DNA of 64,000 bases from Haliotis asinina (GCF_037392515.1 NC_090295.1:24468501-24532500); one strand, 5' to 3'; counted from the first letter of the stretch, positions 1 to 11,639 are shown. A program made the numbers and translations. Notes: generated by a model from the sequence alone, not told the origin.

Positions 1-60
1 TCGCCGTGATATTGCTGGAATATTGCTAAAAGCTGCGTAAAACCAAACACTGTCACTAAC
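1..60 (+). repeat. SINE tail fragment
   Basis: The window opens inside the shared SINE tail: gatattgctggaatattgct followed by a gcgtaaaacc motif and a decayed CTCA-type end. The head lies off the window, so SINE-A and SINE-B cannot be told apart. Confidence 0.7.
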
Positions 61-683
61 TCTTGGTTGAGTGATTTTGTTATGTATACATATCTTTTAA
101 TCTTTCTCTCTCCATCACACTTAACACTAAGCCTGTGACACCATCCTTGAACCATATGCCTTTCACCCAGGCCTATGTATAGTACAAATGATCTGTATGA
201 AGCAAGTTCTAGATTATCCGCAGGTTCAGACCGCCTTCTCATGTTCAGACCGCCTTCTAAGTTCAATTTCTAACAAAATAATATATTTTTTAAGAGACTA
301 AACGTTATTCTACACATGCCATATTCTATATTAAACTATTTCGTTACACATATATGTTGATTTATTAGTTGTCCAATTATTTTGTCATACTTATTTATGG
401 CATGCGTATTTGTATGTGTGTGATTTCGTCGTTCTGTCACCTCATGCTGAACTGCTTTACTGAAACGTATGTGCAACAATATATAATTCAGTTCACCTCG
501 CACCACGGCAATCATCGTTTTGTACCAAGAGCAAATATCTGCAATAGGTATTCATCAACGTAATAGATGACCAAGGGGGACCCCATTGTCAGGCTCAAAG
601 GTTTATGAATGGGATCACTTCCAAGGTACCTAGATCGAAGGTCATTACTCTAGTCACTGGATTATGTGGTCTCGTATATTTAT

Positions 684-895
684 AGGACCCGTGAAGATCC
701 GGGTTAGAATTGATCTTCAGCAACCACTAACGAGATCGGGTGGTCAGAATCGTTGACGTGGTTAACACGTCATCGGTTCCCATTGGCTTTGAACGACCCC
801 ATGCTGTTTATCGTTCAATGTCGATTATTTACAGACCGCCTTCGTATAGCTGGAATATTGCTAAGGGCGGCGTTACCAACACCCGAACCGTACAT
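684..895 (+). repeat. SINE-B, degenerate
   Basis: It starts with acccgtgaagatccgggtta, continues through the gatcgggtggtcag block and the acagaccgcc block, and ends with tagctggaatattgctaa. The (CTCA)n end is gone and about 60 bases are missing compared with the 270-bp full form. It is an old copy. Confidence 0.75.
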
Positions 896-1660
896 ATATA
901 GGCCATATAGAACATTTGGGGGTAACAAATACGCTTTATCACGTCATCGAATACACTGTTACGTCATTCCCTGTGACGTCAGAACATACACGATTTCATC
1001 ATGTCATTCTTACATGTTTCCAAATAGCCACGAACCAATTACTACTTCTTTGAAACAACGATCTAGTTGCTAAGTTCCTGCGATTTAGTCTGTCACGCAC
1101 CATTCTAGGATGGTCAGACACAACTCATCGTGTTGTTGTGTAAGTGTGGAGTTTGCAGAATCAACCTTAAACATTGATGTATCCCTATCCCTTCAGCGAC
1201 TTTTCATGTATGTATAGATATATCTATCAAATGATAAACACTGGCAGTGGAAATGAAAGTAAAATGCAAAACGGTACTTGGGGTTATTTTTAAAAAAATA
1301 AGATACGGATACGGTTTAACAACTTGAACCACACGCGCTTTTAGCAGATGGTGCTAGTTTGAAAAAAGAGTAATGATTCTAGCTTATCTAACATATGCAC
1401 CGGTGAACACACTGTGTAATCATATTAATCAGCACTTTACTTGATACAGTCTCACCTATCCGGGGCCATAGGCGGATCCAGGGGAGGGTACAGGGGTGGG
1501 ACCCCCTTTTTCGTCCTCAAATTTTGTTAAATGAACAATGAAACTCGGGTGAAAACGAAGTGTCACACACACGCATGCACGCACGCTGCTAAAGATCGTA
1601 GCGCTAAGGAGATCGTAAGCGATGTTGCAACATTGACTTAGGACTGTCGTTGCGCTCCGG
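896..1660. other. No gene recognised
   Basis: Nothing convincing is coding here. A G/C-rich patch near 1487-1507 (ggatccaggggagggtacag) resembles a motif common in marine-invertebrate repeats. Around 1590-1640 there are ctaagg/gatcgtaag motifs like those of the MITE-like repeats at 20.2 kb, but the match is too short to call an element. Confidence 0.4.
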
Positions 1661-1670
1661 TCGTAATGAG

Positions 1671-1716
1671 GAGCAGAACCCTTATTCTCGTTTCGAGAAT
1701 AGCTAGGACTCTGCTC
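1671..1716. repeat. Nested inverted repeat / hairpin
   Basis: An inner stem, attctcg at 1684-1690 paired with cgagaat at 1694-1700 around a 3-base loop, sits inside an outer stem, gagcaga at 1671-1677 paired with tctgctc at 1710-1716. It could fold as a cruciform or RNA hairpin. No function is visible. Confidence 0.55.
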
Positions 1717-1719
1717 TGG

Positions 1720-2850
1720 TCACATGGCTCCTCATCCTGATTTCTAAATATGGAAAAATGATCACCTTCCGTCCAATCAATATGGCAGTGATCCGCACAA
1801 CCAGTATAACCAAATAGCTGCTAGTACCTTGCGATATGTTTGATCTCGTGTTTACAAATCAGCAAATCAAATCTAGTGACATGTGTTCCGTCATGATCTG
1901 TTTATATTTTATATGCGATATACATATATAATCTTGCGTTATTTCTTGAAAGGTCTGCGAAAAATACATACTCTTGAAAAGTAAGAGAACTTCATTTTTA
2001 ATATATGATTGAAAGATATGGGCGATATATAGGTGTCAATCAATGTTGATATGATAGTGATGAAAGTTTTGAGAGTGCATCACCACCTGCACTTCCTTAT
2101 CAATAGTTGTTTATACAGTAAACGCTTTTCGAAGACGCGACGTGAAACGATTTTCATTTTCGAACTGAAAATACCAAATTGAAACAACACTAACTGCAGG
2201 ATGGTTTAGTCTACAGGGATTTGTCTACCGTCTTGAAAACCGTCAAAATCAAGAATGACACCCGAGACACGTGCATGGGGCAACTGTGTTATGTACATGC
2301 ACCCCATCCTTTGTGTTTGGGGGTCGTAATAAAGAAAACTGGTGGTGCCGTCATAAGATGTCTGTCTTTGGAAAGTGTGTTAATGTTTATACTTCCTATG
2401 AAATCAAGTTGAAAGTTCAGGTTCCTCTACTTTTTTCAAGAGTATGTATTCATGTACCGTTACTAAGGAAACAATCAGAATTTCCGCCTCCTTCCGCGGC
2501 AATCGACGAAATGTCTGTCTGTCTCCAAATGAGAACGATGATAACAAAATGATTTTAAGGTTGAGAACGGTCTATTAGATGTCAGTACGGTACATGCAAT
2601 AAACATCCTGTACCCAACAATATCTGTTGTTTGTTATGTTTATATCTATCACTGGAAAATATTGCTTAAAAACTAACATGTCATGTGTACAAGTTTCTTT
2701 AGTAGAGGTGTGCACAACGGCAGGATGAGCAGCACAAACACAAACTGCATGTGGTTCATGATGTATATGTCCTTGACAGGCACAATGCTCAGTCAGCATT
2801 TTTCCAGCTCTATCGACATACACTCCAGTGATTAACATCACGAACATACT
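1720..2850. other. No gene recognised
   Basis: AT-rich unique-looking sequence. Short frames at 2221-2552 and, on the minus strand, 2575-2847 show no family motif, no splice context and no repeat identity. Confidence 0.4.
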
Positions 2851-2851
2851 A

Positions 2852-2977
2852 AGATACTAAGTTGAAATTTCAAGATATTATGTTGAAATTTCAAGATACT
2901 AAGTTGAAATTTCAAGATAGTATGTTGAAATTTCAAGATACTAAGTTGAAATTTCAAGATCGTATGTTGAAATTTCA
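2852..2977. repeat. 21-bp tandem repeat, six units, ABABAB
   Basis: Six consecutive 21-base units, each containing the 12-base palindrome ttgaaatttcaa. Units alternate between two versions, one with agatactaag and one with agat(a/c)(t/g)tatg before the palindrome core. The real period is therefore a 42-base dimer repeated three times. The array ends in an A-run (2982-2991). Confidence 0.95.
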
Positions 2978-2991
2978 AGATAAAAAAAAAA

Positions 2992-3648
2992 TCTGATGGC
3001 CCGAAAAGGCTTCCGTAAGTGGCTCATCTAATACTTGTCAAGGAATAGGAATAGATCCGGTAATGTAGATTCACTGAAATACGAGCCCCGGAAATATAAA
3101 GGATGATCCAAGCACAGTATAGTATCCTAGAATATCACATTCCCATAACGTCAAGGCCCATGGGTACTTTCAGACATTTTACAAACGCTTCAAATACCTC
3201 TTTCCTACATGTGGTGGGTGTCATTCAACAATATACTGTTGCTTTTCCAATTACAGTGTCCCTGTGTGAAGACTTGATGCGATTAAACTTTGTATGTTAA
3301 TGTATGTTATTATGTAAAATTTGTTTCCAAGGCAACAACTTTTATTCCAGCGCCGGGTACATTTCGAAAGCATATGTCTTTAAAAGAACCCGTTTACTTA
3401 AGTACTCTCTCACAACGACCACTTTGTAAACCGGTAGCTTTAGATCTTTACAGGTCTAAATCATTATTTCTCCTCTCGTTCTGTATGTGTTGTTATTATT
3501 TTACATCCTATTACCATGACGATTCATATTTACATGTACATGTAAATGGAATTAATTACACTCAGGGTATCGCACCATGACCGCAAATGACCTTACTAAG
3601 AGAAGTGGTCAATTTACGAGTGTTGAATTCGTTAAGGAACACAAAAAA
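2992..3648. other. No gene recognised
   Basis: Overlapping short frames at 3103-3300 and 3290-3580 show no recognisable domain. There is a small palindrome, tttacatgtacatgtaaa, at about 3530-3547. Nothing else is supported. Confidence 0.4.
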
Positions 3649-3649
3649 G

Positions 3650-3775
3650 ATCGTCAGTAAACCTCGTTTGTCGTAAGAGGTAACTAAAGGGATCGGGTGG
3701 TCAGGCTCACTGACCTCGTTGTCATTATATCCCATTTACGTAGGACGATGCTCATGCCGTTCAGACTCAATTAAC
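3650..3775 (+). repeat. SINE-B, internal fragment
   Basis: Contains tcgtaagaggtaactaaagg, the gatcgggtggtcaggctcac block and a gatgctcatgccgttcagac block. The 5' end and tail are missing. Confidence 0.7.
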
Positions 3776-3944
3776 AACACACATCCATTCTGTCGTTGGA
3801 CTAAACAATAAACAAACAAACAATGGTATAGCGCCGACAACAAAGCGGTCACAACAAAGGGACACAACTCCTGAGGGACCGTCACATGGTGAAACTAGTG
3901 GCATCACTCAAAGCGAATATTTTCAAAACTGCTCCTGCGGCGTT

Positions 3945-4132
3945 ACGTGAGTGAGTCAGCTTGTGAGTTGGTTGGGTTGAGTAGCAGCATTCCAGCAAAG
4001 ATCACGGCGGGGACATCAGAAATTGGCGTCACACATTTTACCCATCTTCGGATTGACGAACGAACGCTTAAGCCACAAGGCTACGCACCGTTCCGCGGCG
4101 TTGAGCAACATTCACTCACTCACTATCATTTA
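3945..4132 (-). repeat. SINE-A, minus strand, with an extra tail piece
   Basis: Read on the minus strand, the tRNA-like head has ccttgtggcttaagcgttcg (box A region) followed by the family spacer and a tail ending in gtgagtgag at 3945-3955. The B box is eroded. From about 4098 a plus-strand-like tail piece (gcggcgttgagcaa, then cactcactcac) abuts the head, which suggests a second, truncated insertion. Confidence 0.7.
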
Positions 4133-4139
4133 TCCTTTT

Positions 4140-4672
4140 AGAGACGTCATTTGAAACTGTAATTGTTTCCTCAGGCAATGGTATGCCATGTATATTTTTC
4201 CTGAGTACTAAGAAAGGTTTTGATTCCGATTTGGTTGGCAAAATCAACATCACAGTATTTTATTATATCGGGATGGTTAATATTGTTTCTTACTCCATGG
4301 CATGAAGCGAGGTCCTCTGATATTCGCCTTTTGTTGGGTTTTTAAAAGAAACGTGTTCACGATCACCAGTTTAAGAACATACAATACTCGATGAAGAATC
4401 GTCAGGCTTTCTAGATGTCATGAACAAAGTGGATGCTGGCACGGGTACTTACTCCTGTCTCAGACTATTCACTTACATACCTATACTTATTAGAAAAAGG
4501 TACTAAGCATGTGGTCCAACAGATTGTTAACAGTGCCGTAACGTATAACAGAAATGAACTAACTCTTCTATTTCATCATATGAAGGGTTTCTTCAGTATT
4601 ATTGTTGCAGGGTAATTAGTCAATATGATTAATCAATTTATTGAAATATTCAGTTGTTTGGGGTTTGCTTAC
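4140..4672. other. No gene recognised
   Basis: AT-rich spacer left of the Tc1-like element. I see no repeat or coding signal. Confidence 0.4.
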
Positions 4673-4700
4673 ATAAACTAATGCTCAAAAGAAAGTATAC
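4673..4700 (+). repeat. Left terminal inverted repeat of the Tc1-like element
   Basis: Starts ataaactaatgct and ends aaaagaaagtatac. It pairs with 6197-6224 with one mismatch (c versus t after aatgct). The symmetry includes the flanking TA. Confidence 0.92.
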
Positions 4701-6221
4701 AGCCAAACAAGTACGCAAAGTGGAAACTTAAGAAATTATCCATACTGAGCCATGTTACCGATGTAAAGACCCATCCTTTCAGAGAACAAACTGAGCCAAA
4801 AAGTTACGATTCGCATAAATGCAGCATAAAATCGAAAAACGGCATTTTCTACGTGCATTTTGGCGGCATTAATCAGTCTATGGAACACGTTAGGGACACA
4901 GTGATGAGAAAAACACAAGAGGTATGCCACGTTTGAGCCAAGTTCAACGAGAGAGAGCTGTCGGAATAGAGCAGCAAGGAGTGACAAACACTGCCATCGC
5001 CAGAACCTTTGGATGCACAAGAGCAACCGTCGTCAGACTGATGCAGCGACTCAGGCAGACAGGCAGCACATCTGACAGGCCTAGGAGCGGTCGACCACGC
5101 GTGACCACCACCACCACCACCCACCCCACCCCCAAGCCCCCGCTGAAGATCGGCACATCCGGACCATTCACCTCCACAATCGGTTCGTTGCGGCAACGTC
5201 AACGGCGACGGCACTAGGGCACCAGATAAGTCGACACACCGTCTACCGTCGACTACGTCAATAAGGTACGTCAGTTAGGGCACGTCAACCTTACCGTAGA
5301 GTTCATCTGACACCTCAAAATCGACGGCGGCGACTGACGTGGGCCAGGCGGGTTCTACGCTGGCAGAGGGTTGAATGGGCACGGGTGATGTTCTCCGACG
5401 AGAGCAGGTTTTGCCCCTACAGAAATGACGGTCGGTCTCGGGTATACAGGCATGTAGGAGAACGGTTGGCGCCAAATTGTGTTCAGCAAGTTAGAGCATT
5501 TGGAGGTAGTAGTGTGATGGTGTGGGGTGGAATCTGCGGCGTTCTGATGACGAGGCTGGTGGTGATTCATGGGAACCTCAATGCTCGCAGATACAGGGAT
5601 GAAGTGTTACGACCGGTTGCAGTACCATTCATCAACCAACAGCCAAGAGGAATTTTGTTCAAACATGATAATGCAAGACCTCATACTGCACTACTGACGA
5701 ACAACTTTCTGCAAAACACCAACATTGATCTCTTACCATAACCAGCATGTTATCTAGACCTCAATCCAATTGAGCACTTGTTGGATTACCTGGATAGACA
5801 AATCAGAAGACTGCCAGCGCCACCTGTGACCGTACAACAGCTGGAACAATGTCTCCAACAGGAATGGCAACGAATCACACCTGACGTCATTCGTCGCCTG
5901 ACGTCATCCATGCGGCGACGTGTTGTGGCCTGCATCAACGCCAATGGAGGCCATACACGCTATTGAGCTTGGCTTCACTGACATTTGCAGAGAGACACAT
6001 GTTTTTATTTGACTTTTGGTAATGTGTAAATATTCTTTGGACAAGAGTTCTCTTTCACTGACCATCAAACCAAACCTTCACCATTTCATGCAGTGTGTGT
6101 ATAGACGTTTGATGTGCAATTGAATACTCTTCTTGAATTCAAAATAATTTCAATGATATTTGTTTCCGTTTTGATTTAATGTCTAATCAAAGAGGTGTAT
6201 ACTTTCTTTTAAGCATTAGTT
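4676..6221 (+). mobile_element. Tc1-like DNA transposon, near full length
   Basis: A 1546-base element bounded by inverted repeats and TA dinucleotides (4674-4675 and 6222-6223), the target-site choice of the Tc1/mariner superfamily. Length, TA flanks and one central transposase gene fit an autonomous Tc1-like element. The inverted repeats differ at only one of 28 positions, so the insertion is fairly young, but the transposase is broken in three places and this copy cannot be autonomous. It could still be mobilised in trans by an intact relative. Confidence 0.93.
4924..5966 (+). pseudogene. Tc1-like DD34E transposase, disabled
   Basis: Cut-and-paste transposase of the Tc1 group. The N-terminus (from the ATG at 4924) has a helix-turn-helix region (AIARTFGCTRATVVRLMQRL) and a GRPR motif before the catalytic domain. 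The catalytic residues are all present: D in MFSDESRF, D in KHDNARPH and E in LNPIEH, with 34 positions between the last two. Three lesions kill it: a frameshift (frame 1 to frame 0) inside a CCA-rich run at 5101-5141, a TAA at 5262-5264 and a TAA at 5739-5741 just before the PACYLDLNPIEH block. It ends GHTRY at 5966. The roughly 347-codon span is the usual family length. The CCA run looks like slippage expansion. Confidence 0.93.
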
Positions 6222-6224
6222 TAT
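6197..6224 (-). repeat. Right terminal inverted repeat of the Tc1-like element
   Basis: Reverse complement of 4673-4700 with one mismatch. It lies 231 bases downstream of the transposase stop, a normal spacing for Tc1-like elements. Confidence 0.92.
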
Positions 6225-6384
6225 ATTAGTACCGAACATTTTTACGGGACAATTGTTTTATTAGTTTTATTTATGCTGAAACATATCAATCGATGTCAAT
6301 AATTACTTTATTCGGTGTAATTATATATATTTCTTTAAACTGATAAGGTAGTTTCCCTTCAACCCTCAACTCCCAACCCCCACT

Positions 6385-6398
6385 ACACACACACACAA

Positions 6399-6496
<98 letters not shown>
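6385..6496. repeat. (CA)n microsatellite
   Basis: About 110 bases of CA repeats with a few CAAA interruptions near the left end. The minus-strand valine/cysteine frame over it is an artefact. Confidence 0.98.
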
Positions 6497-6497
<1 letters not shown>

Positions 6498-6860
6498 ATC
6501 CCTCACCCACTCCTTCGAGATATTAATTAGATTCTGTATTTTCGAGTATGTGAACAGTTACTGATCTAACACCTTCGACACAGGTCAACAAGAAGCTTTC
6601 ACTTTTCACTTCCATGACACCGAGTTCCCATGCAGAGAGTCTCATAGGTAACACATACCTTTGTGGAGGAGACTATCAGCTTGGAAAACATGATTGGTAC
6701 TACATATCATACACCCTTTGAAAGGACTAATTCTTAGGTTGGGCTATGTGATAGATATCGGGATCATCGTCTCTCCATTTCAAAAAATGATCTTCATGGT
6801 GTTGATCACTCGATTGTCTGGTCCAAATACGATTATGCAGAAACCTCTTCCATATACATG

Positions 6861-7047
6861 TATTGGTCATTAGCAACTCATGTTTGTCGATAAAAGTGAC
6901 TGAGGGGATCGGATGGTCAGGTTAGCTGACTTGGTTATCACATTTCATCGTATCCAAGTGAGTAGGTCGACGTTCTATCTGCTGATCATTGTCATTTCCA
7001 GACGCTATTATTTGCATGGAATATTGCTGTATACGGCGTAAATCAAC
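6861..7047 (+). repeat. SINE-B variant, left arm of an inverted repeat
   Basis: A SINE-B-like sequence (ggatcggatggtcaggttag, then tcatttccagacgctattat, then atggaatattgct). It matches the reverse complement of 7641-7823 far better than any other SINE-B copy, sharing private changes such as the cagacgctattatttgcatg block. Confidence 0.85.
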
Positions 7048-7640
7048 GCCAAATAAAGCGCTAGCAGTAGTCCTGCTATTCGCGTTTTTGTGTTACCGGG
7101 AGCAGCGTATATGAACTATTCTTAACATGTTTATTGACGCTAACCGAATGATAACATTCTGGGGTCTGTGGCCGATTCAGCGAAATTCCTTAATCGGCAA
7201 CGGAAAATGGTGTGCACAAGTGTCCCGAGGTATCTATTACTTGATTCGGTAAAGATTTAGCGGTATCGGGCCAACCCCCAATCTGAAAACTTAGATAGGT
7301 ATGGTCACGTGTCCTGATACGTGATGTCGCGAATCCCTGCGTCTCTTGGTCAGGCTTTTGACCTGTTTTCCTACAGCAGGTCAGTGTCCAGAGCGGGTGT
7401 AATATACCACTGGCCGCATTCCTTGGCACAACTTGTTGATGTAGGTCACCTACTGGACACTAGAAGACATCAGACAGAGTAAATAATCTCGTCAAAGGTA
7501 TACAAACGCTTAATCTTTAGCCTTTATGAGTAGACAGTAAACAGCTTCTGGGTCACCCTGGACGTAGCCTGCATTCATTGTCTTTCACAAATTCCTTCCG
7601 TGATAATGTATTCATACTCAGTGTGTTTGTTTGTCTGTTA
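7048..7640. other. Spacer between inverted-repeat arms
   Basis: About 590 bases. The minus-strand frame 7190-7429 (79 residues) has no recognisable domain. Nothing else is supported. Confidence 0.4.
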
Positions 7641-7823
7641 TTTAACGCCATACTCAGCAATATTCCATGCAAATAATAGCGTCTGGAAATGACAATGATC
7701 AGCAGATAGAACGTCGACCTACTCACTTGGATACGATGAAATGTGTCAACCAAGTCAGCTAACCTGACCATCCGATGCCCTCAGTCACTTCTATCGACAA
7801 ACATGAGTTGCTAGTGACCAATA
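7641..7823 (-). repeat. SINE-B variant, right arm of an inverted repeat
   Basis: Reverse-complement partner of 6861-7047, with about five differences over the inner 170 bases. The flank to about 7845 extends into a degraded SINE-B 5' end (aacccggatttca). Confidence 0.85.
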
Positions 7824-7849
7824 CTCTAACCCGGATTTCATGCTCAGCA

Positions 7850-9215
7850 TTACAACAATGAGGTAAAACACAGCTGGTCTTTCGGCAGCTACAGTAATCT
7901 ACGGTTAACACGAACTCCTAACATCATACATTTCGACTAAAGTATACAAGTGGCCAGAACATAGTACACATTCGTTATAATATCGGTCAGTTCTTTCGTT
8001 ATAAATGTAGTATATGTAATGAGATCGGTTGACCAGGGTCGGTGTTCTCGCACACAGAAACTTTGTTTAGAATAATACAGTCACGTGTTATTTTCAGACC
8101 AGGCAATAAACAAACAATATGGATTCATTCAAGTTTATTGATATTGAAGGATCTGGCCAAAGGTCGTGTAAGATTATACTTACCAGGTCAGTACAAAAAC
8201 AAAAGCTGCCATCATAGAGATCAAAGGTTGTGTAAACTATGCTAATGGCAAAAGGCTTAGTACATGAGATGCATGAGGATCACTGTCAGGTTGGATCATT
8301 ACCGACCTCTAAATAGTCCGCATCAATCCCAACACAAAACCTGACTTCAGTTTATATCATCATTGCAAAAAGCCGCTATTACTGACGAGACAAATACACA
8401 AAAATTAGACCCCGCATGTTACGAAGTAGTCGTTTAAAACAATGACCAAGACAACAACCCACCCAGGACAATTGACAGAGATCAGAATGTTAAGTTATGT
8501 AAACGGCTATTGAAACAATATTCTAGGGCTTGTTATTTTCTTATTCTCATATTGCGAAAAATTGCAATAATTCTAAGAGATATTGCAATGCGTATCGCGA
8601 TATATTAAGTGGAAGGTTTCTGCTAAGTGTGTATTTAATAGATTCATAATAGTTCTCTGTGTGTGACATCGTCTTTTCAGTTGTTGTTTTACCACTGTAT
8701 ACGACTGTATGCCATGCCAATGGTTTACAGATAAATAAACGTATATAGATCCTCAAAGTGAGTAGTAAACAGCAAGGGGGCAAGGGGGCACGGGACCAGG
8801 TCCTTCCCAAGGACCAAATTTACAAATAGGGCCCTTGAGAAGACACTAATCTCGTGCCCCTATTCTCTATACTACGTACTGAGGTGCATACAAAATTTGA
8901 GTAAAATCGGTGAAATATAGTTTTTAGAGATATGGACTTCGAAGTGAGCATGGGGTCAGTCGGGACAGGCATTGGAAATGCCTTGTCATGATTAAGTCTC
9001 AATTAATCAAAGTCATCGAGAGTGTTCTTAGTGCTCTTTTGCTATAGTGTAACCATCTGCCAAGACACATGAAAAATTCACGAAAATCGTCAAATAGTTT
9101 AGGATGTAATCACTTTTTAGCGAGCATGGGTAGCGAAGCCATAGGTGTTTTCAGTCAAATGAAAAGCAGCTCTCAGCAGTTCCAACAATCTGTCTTGCTA
9201 CAAAGACGTACTTGT
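7850..9215. other. No gene recognised
   Basis: Contains related stretches around 8881-8960 and 9065-9130 (aaaatcggtgaaatatagtt versus aaaatcgtcaaatagtttag, each followed by gcgagcatggg- or gtgagcatgggg-type sequence), suggesting an old internal duplication. No coding signal. Confidence 0.4.
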
Positions 9216-9219
9216 ACGT

Positions 9220-9735
9220 GGTGGGTGCTGCTTGAAGGTGAATGAAATGCAGGTTTCGGAAGTCTTTGCCTCGCTACCATCTCGGATTGCTCTGACCGAG
9301 CGCCGCGGACAAGTTTCAGTGTGTGCATGTGTGCCTTAGCTCAGCTAAAATGATGCATGGCTGGTTGAATAGAGTGGCGACAGCTGCTTGAAGGTGAATC
9401 AAATGCAGTTCTCGGTGGTTCTTTTGAGCTGCGTTGCTACCATCTCGTATTTGTAGCAATATGAGAGCTCTCTGAATATGAATAAATCGTAGCCTCACTA
9501 CTGTCTCGGAATTTCTTCTGTGAGTGAGTGCTGCGTATGGGTATTAGTGCGTGCATGTGAGTCTCGGCTATATAATAATGCATGGCCCGGTTGACTAGCG
9601 AGGCAGCAGCTGCCTGAAAATGGATGAAACGCAGCTCTCACCACCGTCTGTTTTTTTCAGCTAGTGCTATGTCTCGGCTATAGTGATGCACAAACTGACT
9701 GCTCTCTGAAGGTGAATGAAACGCAGTCCTTCTGA
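9220..9735. repeat. Irregular repeat of a 26-base box
   Basis: A box close to gctgcttgaaggtgaatgaa followed by atgcag recurs at about 9226, 9389, 9465, 9608 and 9700, with uneven spacing (roughly 160, 75, 145 and 90 bases). Intervening text repeats tctcggctata and gatgcatggc motifs. Read on the minus strand the boxes give a recurring LRFIHLQRAV-like peptide, but the frames are short and broken. It sits just left of the Polinton relic and may be part of it. Confidence 0.6.
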
Positions 9736-10139
9736 GGACGTTGCCTTAGTCTGGCTGACTACGCTGTGTTGATGTCCGTGAAGCAATTTATCAAGAATCG
9801 TCTTTGATAATAATTTGTTTTGCTCTTCATCCATTAGTCCTTGTTGTTGCAAATGAGGCTGTTGTTGACCACTCCTTCAATGTTGATAAAATGTTGCCAC
9901 CGCTTGTGGGCACTTCGACGCGTCTGTAAAGGCTGTTTGAAGTTTCAGGTCAGGCCATTTGAAAGACATACAGTTTGCTGTTGTGTGTCCCAGAGGTCAA
10001 AGATAGCTATAGACTAACCCACTCCCAGCTCACAAAATCGGCAAACAGAACGACTGCATCAACGTCTTTGGACAACAAAGGGAACAAAACAATCGTGCAC
10101 TGGCTCAGTCCCTTCGTGAACAAACATTAGTGACACAAG

Positions 10140-11600
10140 ACCATTAATATATTCATGATCTGGTGAGGAGACAAGTACCACTATGTGTGTATTAAAAAAT
10201 TCAGCAAACTGTTGTATGACCAGTCGAACCACAAGGAAAAGAAACACTTTTGCGAATGGTGCTTCATGTGAGCTGACCTGCTAGGAGGGTTGCTGGGGCA
10301 TGGGACATGCGGCAATTTCAACCGGCATGCTATGCTGGCCGAAAACATCTTGAAATTCGTCAGCCACAAACATTAAATGTACGTGCCTTACATCATCAGT
10401 GTCGACTTCGAAAACCTCATAAAAAACATCGACACCATTGCTACTTCCTTGGACAAAACTATCAAGCACAAAATGCAGGAACATGAAGCTTGTGGGTTCA
10501 GTTATGTGGTCCTCCGATGCAACAGACGAGCGCACACACCCATCATCTACTGAGTTCCTGGCACTGCCTAAACATTTCTAACGTGCTTACAGGCTAAGAA
10601 TTGCCACGCATGTGACCAACCCATGAACGGGGATGTCGTGAGAGATTAGTGCCATGTGACTGGTAAGTATAGAGGTGCCGCTCACAACGCATGCAACCTG
10701 AAACTCAAAATCGATCTCAACACCAACAAAATCCACATCCTCCTCAGGTACACAACCTCCTCAGGTACATTTCCCGCTTGATCATGCAGGCCATCTAGAT
10801 GGTCGATGGCAAAATACCACAATCCAAAGGATTCGGACAGGTCTCCTCGCCCAAAACAATCAACGTCATGTGCGTCATGCCAGCTTCAAACAAAGTCTAC
10901 GTGCTCAAAGTGGACTTGAAGTACCGCCGAGACTTACACAATAGCTATCCCCTGGCTTCCAAACAACTGACAGTGAACCTGGAGTGGATGTCCGACTACC
11001 AACAAAAATTGCTTGGAAACAATAAGACAACAGCCAACATCAAACGTGAAGAACAAGACAAAATATGTTGTTCACTATCCCAACCTGCAGCCATACCTGT
11101 CACCGACCGCTCGAGTTCGATCAAAGTCTTTGGATGGAACATTACATCTGAATGAACGTGGACTTGCAAAAGCTGGCCTGTGCCGATTCGAGAAAAACCT
11201 AAGCAAGTTTATGAACAACTCGGTTTTCAGCAAGACGATCGAGAATATCTGAGAAAATGCACTGAGGAATAAAAACTCAGGAAACTCGTTGCCACCCCAA
11301 AAATTCAACCAGAGCAACATCTTTGATGATGGCTTGGTTACGCTGTAAATGAACAAAAGCCACATCAAATTCAACCAACCCATTTATATGGGGATGAGCG
11401 ATCTGAACTTATCGAAACACTTTGTTAAATTTCTGCAGGCACCTCGATTGCCAAGTACGTCAGCTTGAAGGGCGATGATGACAAAATCATGAAGGCGACA
11501 CAGTGGACACAGGATATACAGACTGACGATGTACAAGACCTTGCTGTCTCCATGAAGATGGAGTCACCACGTAAGCATATGGACATGAGCAAATGATTAA
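10140..11600 (+). pseudogene. Family-B DNA polymerase (Polinton type), fragments
   Basis: Colinear pieces of an organellar/viral-type family-B polymerase in shifting frames. They include an N-terminal GDKYHYVCIKKFSKLL segment with a CxxC finger just after it (about 10170-10270), an exonuclease-domain start SVDFENLIKNIDT with a downstream HEACGFSYVV (about 10395-10515), a RGAAHNACNLKLKI segment (about 10675-10720), then YPLASKQLTVNLEWMSDYQQ (about 10945-11005), FEKNLSKFMNNSVFSKTIEN (about 11190-11250) and a SNIFDDGLVTL segment with a QPIYMGMSDLNLSKH segment (about 11310-11420). The order matches the family from N- to C-terminus. A stop falls at about 10797 and several frameshifts follow. The longest surviving frame is 10799-11155. 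Confidence 0.85.
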
Positions 11601-11639
11601 TTGAACATACATACACATGCATATGTACATCAATGGAGA

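Noticed and set aside
4873..5214. Minus-strand glycine-rich frame over the Tc1 transposase
   Set aside because: It is the antisense shadow of the transposase and its CCA run.
6286..6510. Minus-strand frame with a long Val/Cys run
   Set aside because: It is the translation of the (CA)n microsatellite.
10281..10535. Minus-strand 84-residue frame as a gene
   Set aside because: The plus strand carries the polymerase exonuclease-domain segment, and the minus frame is its shadow.
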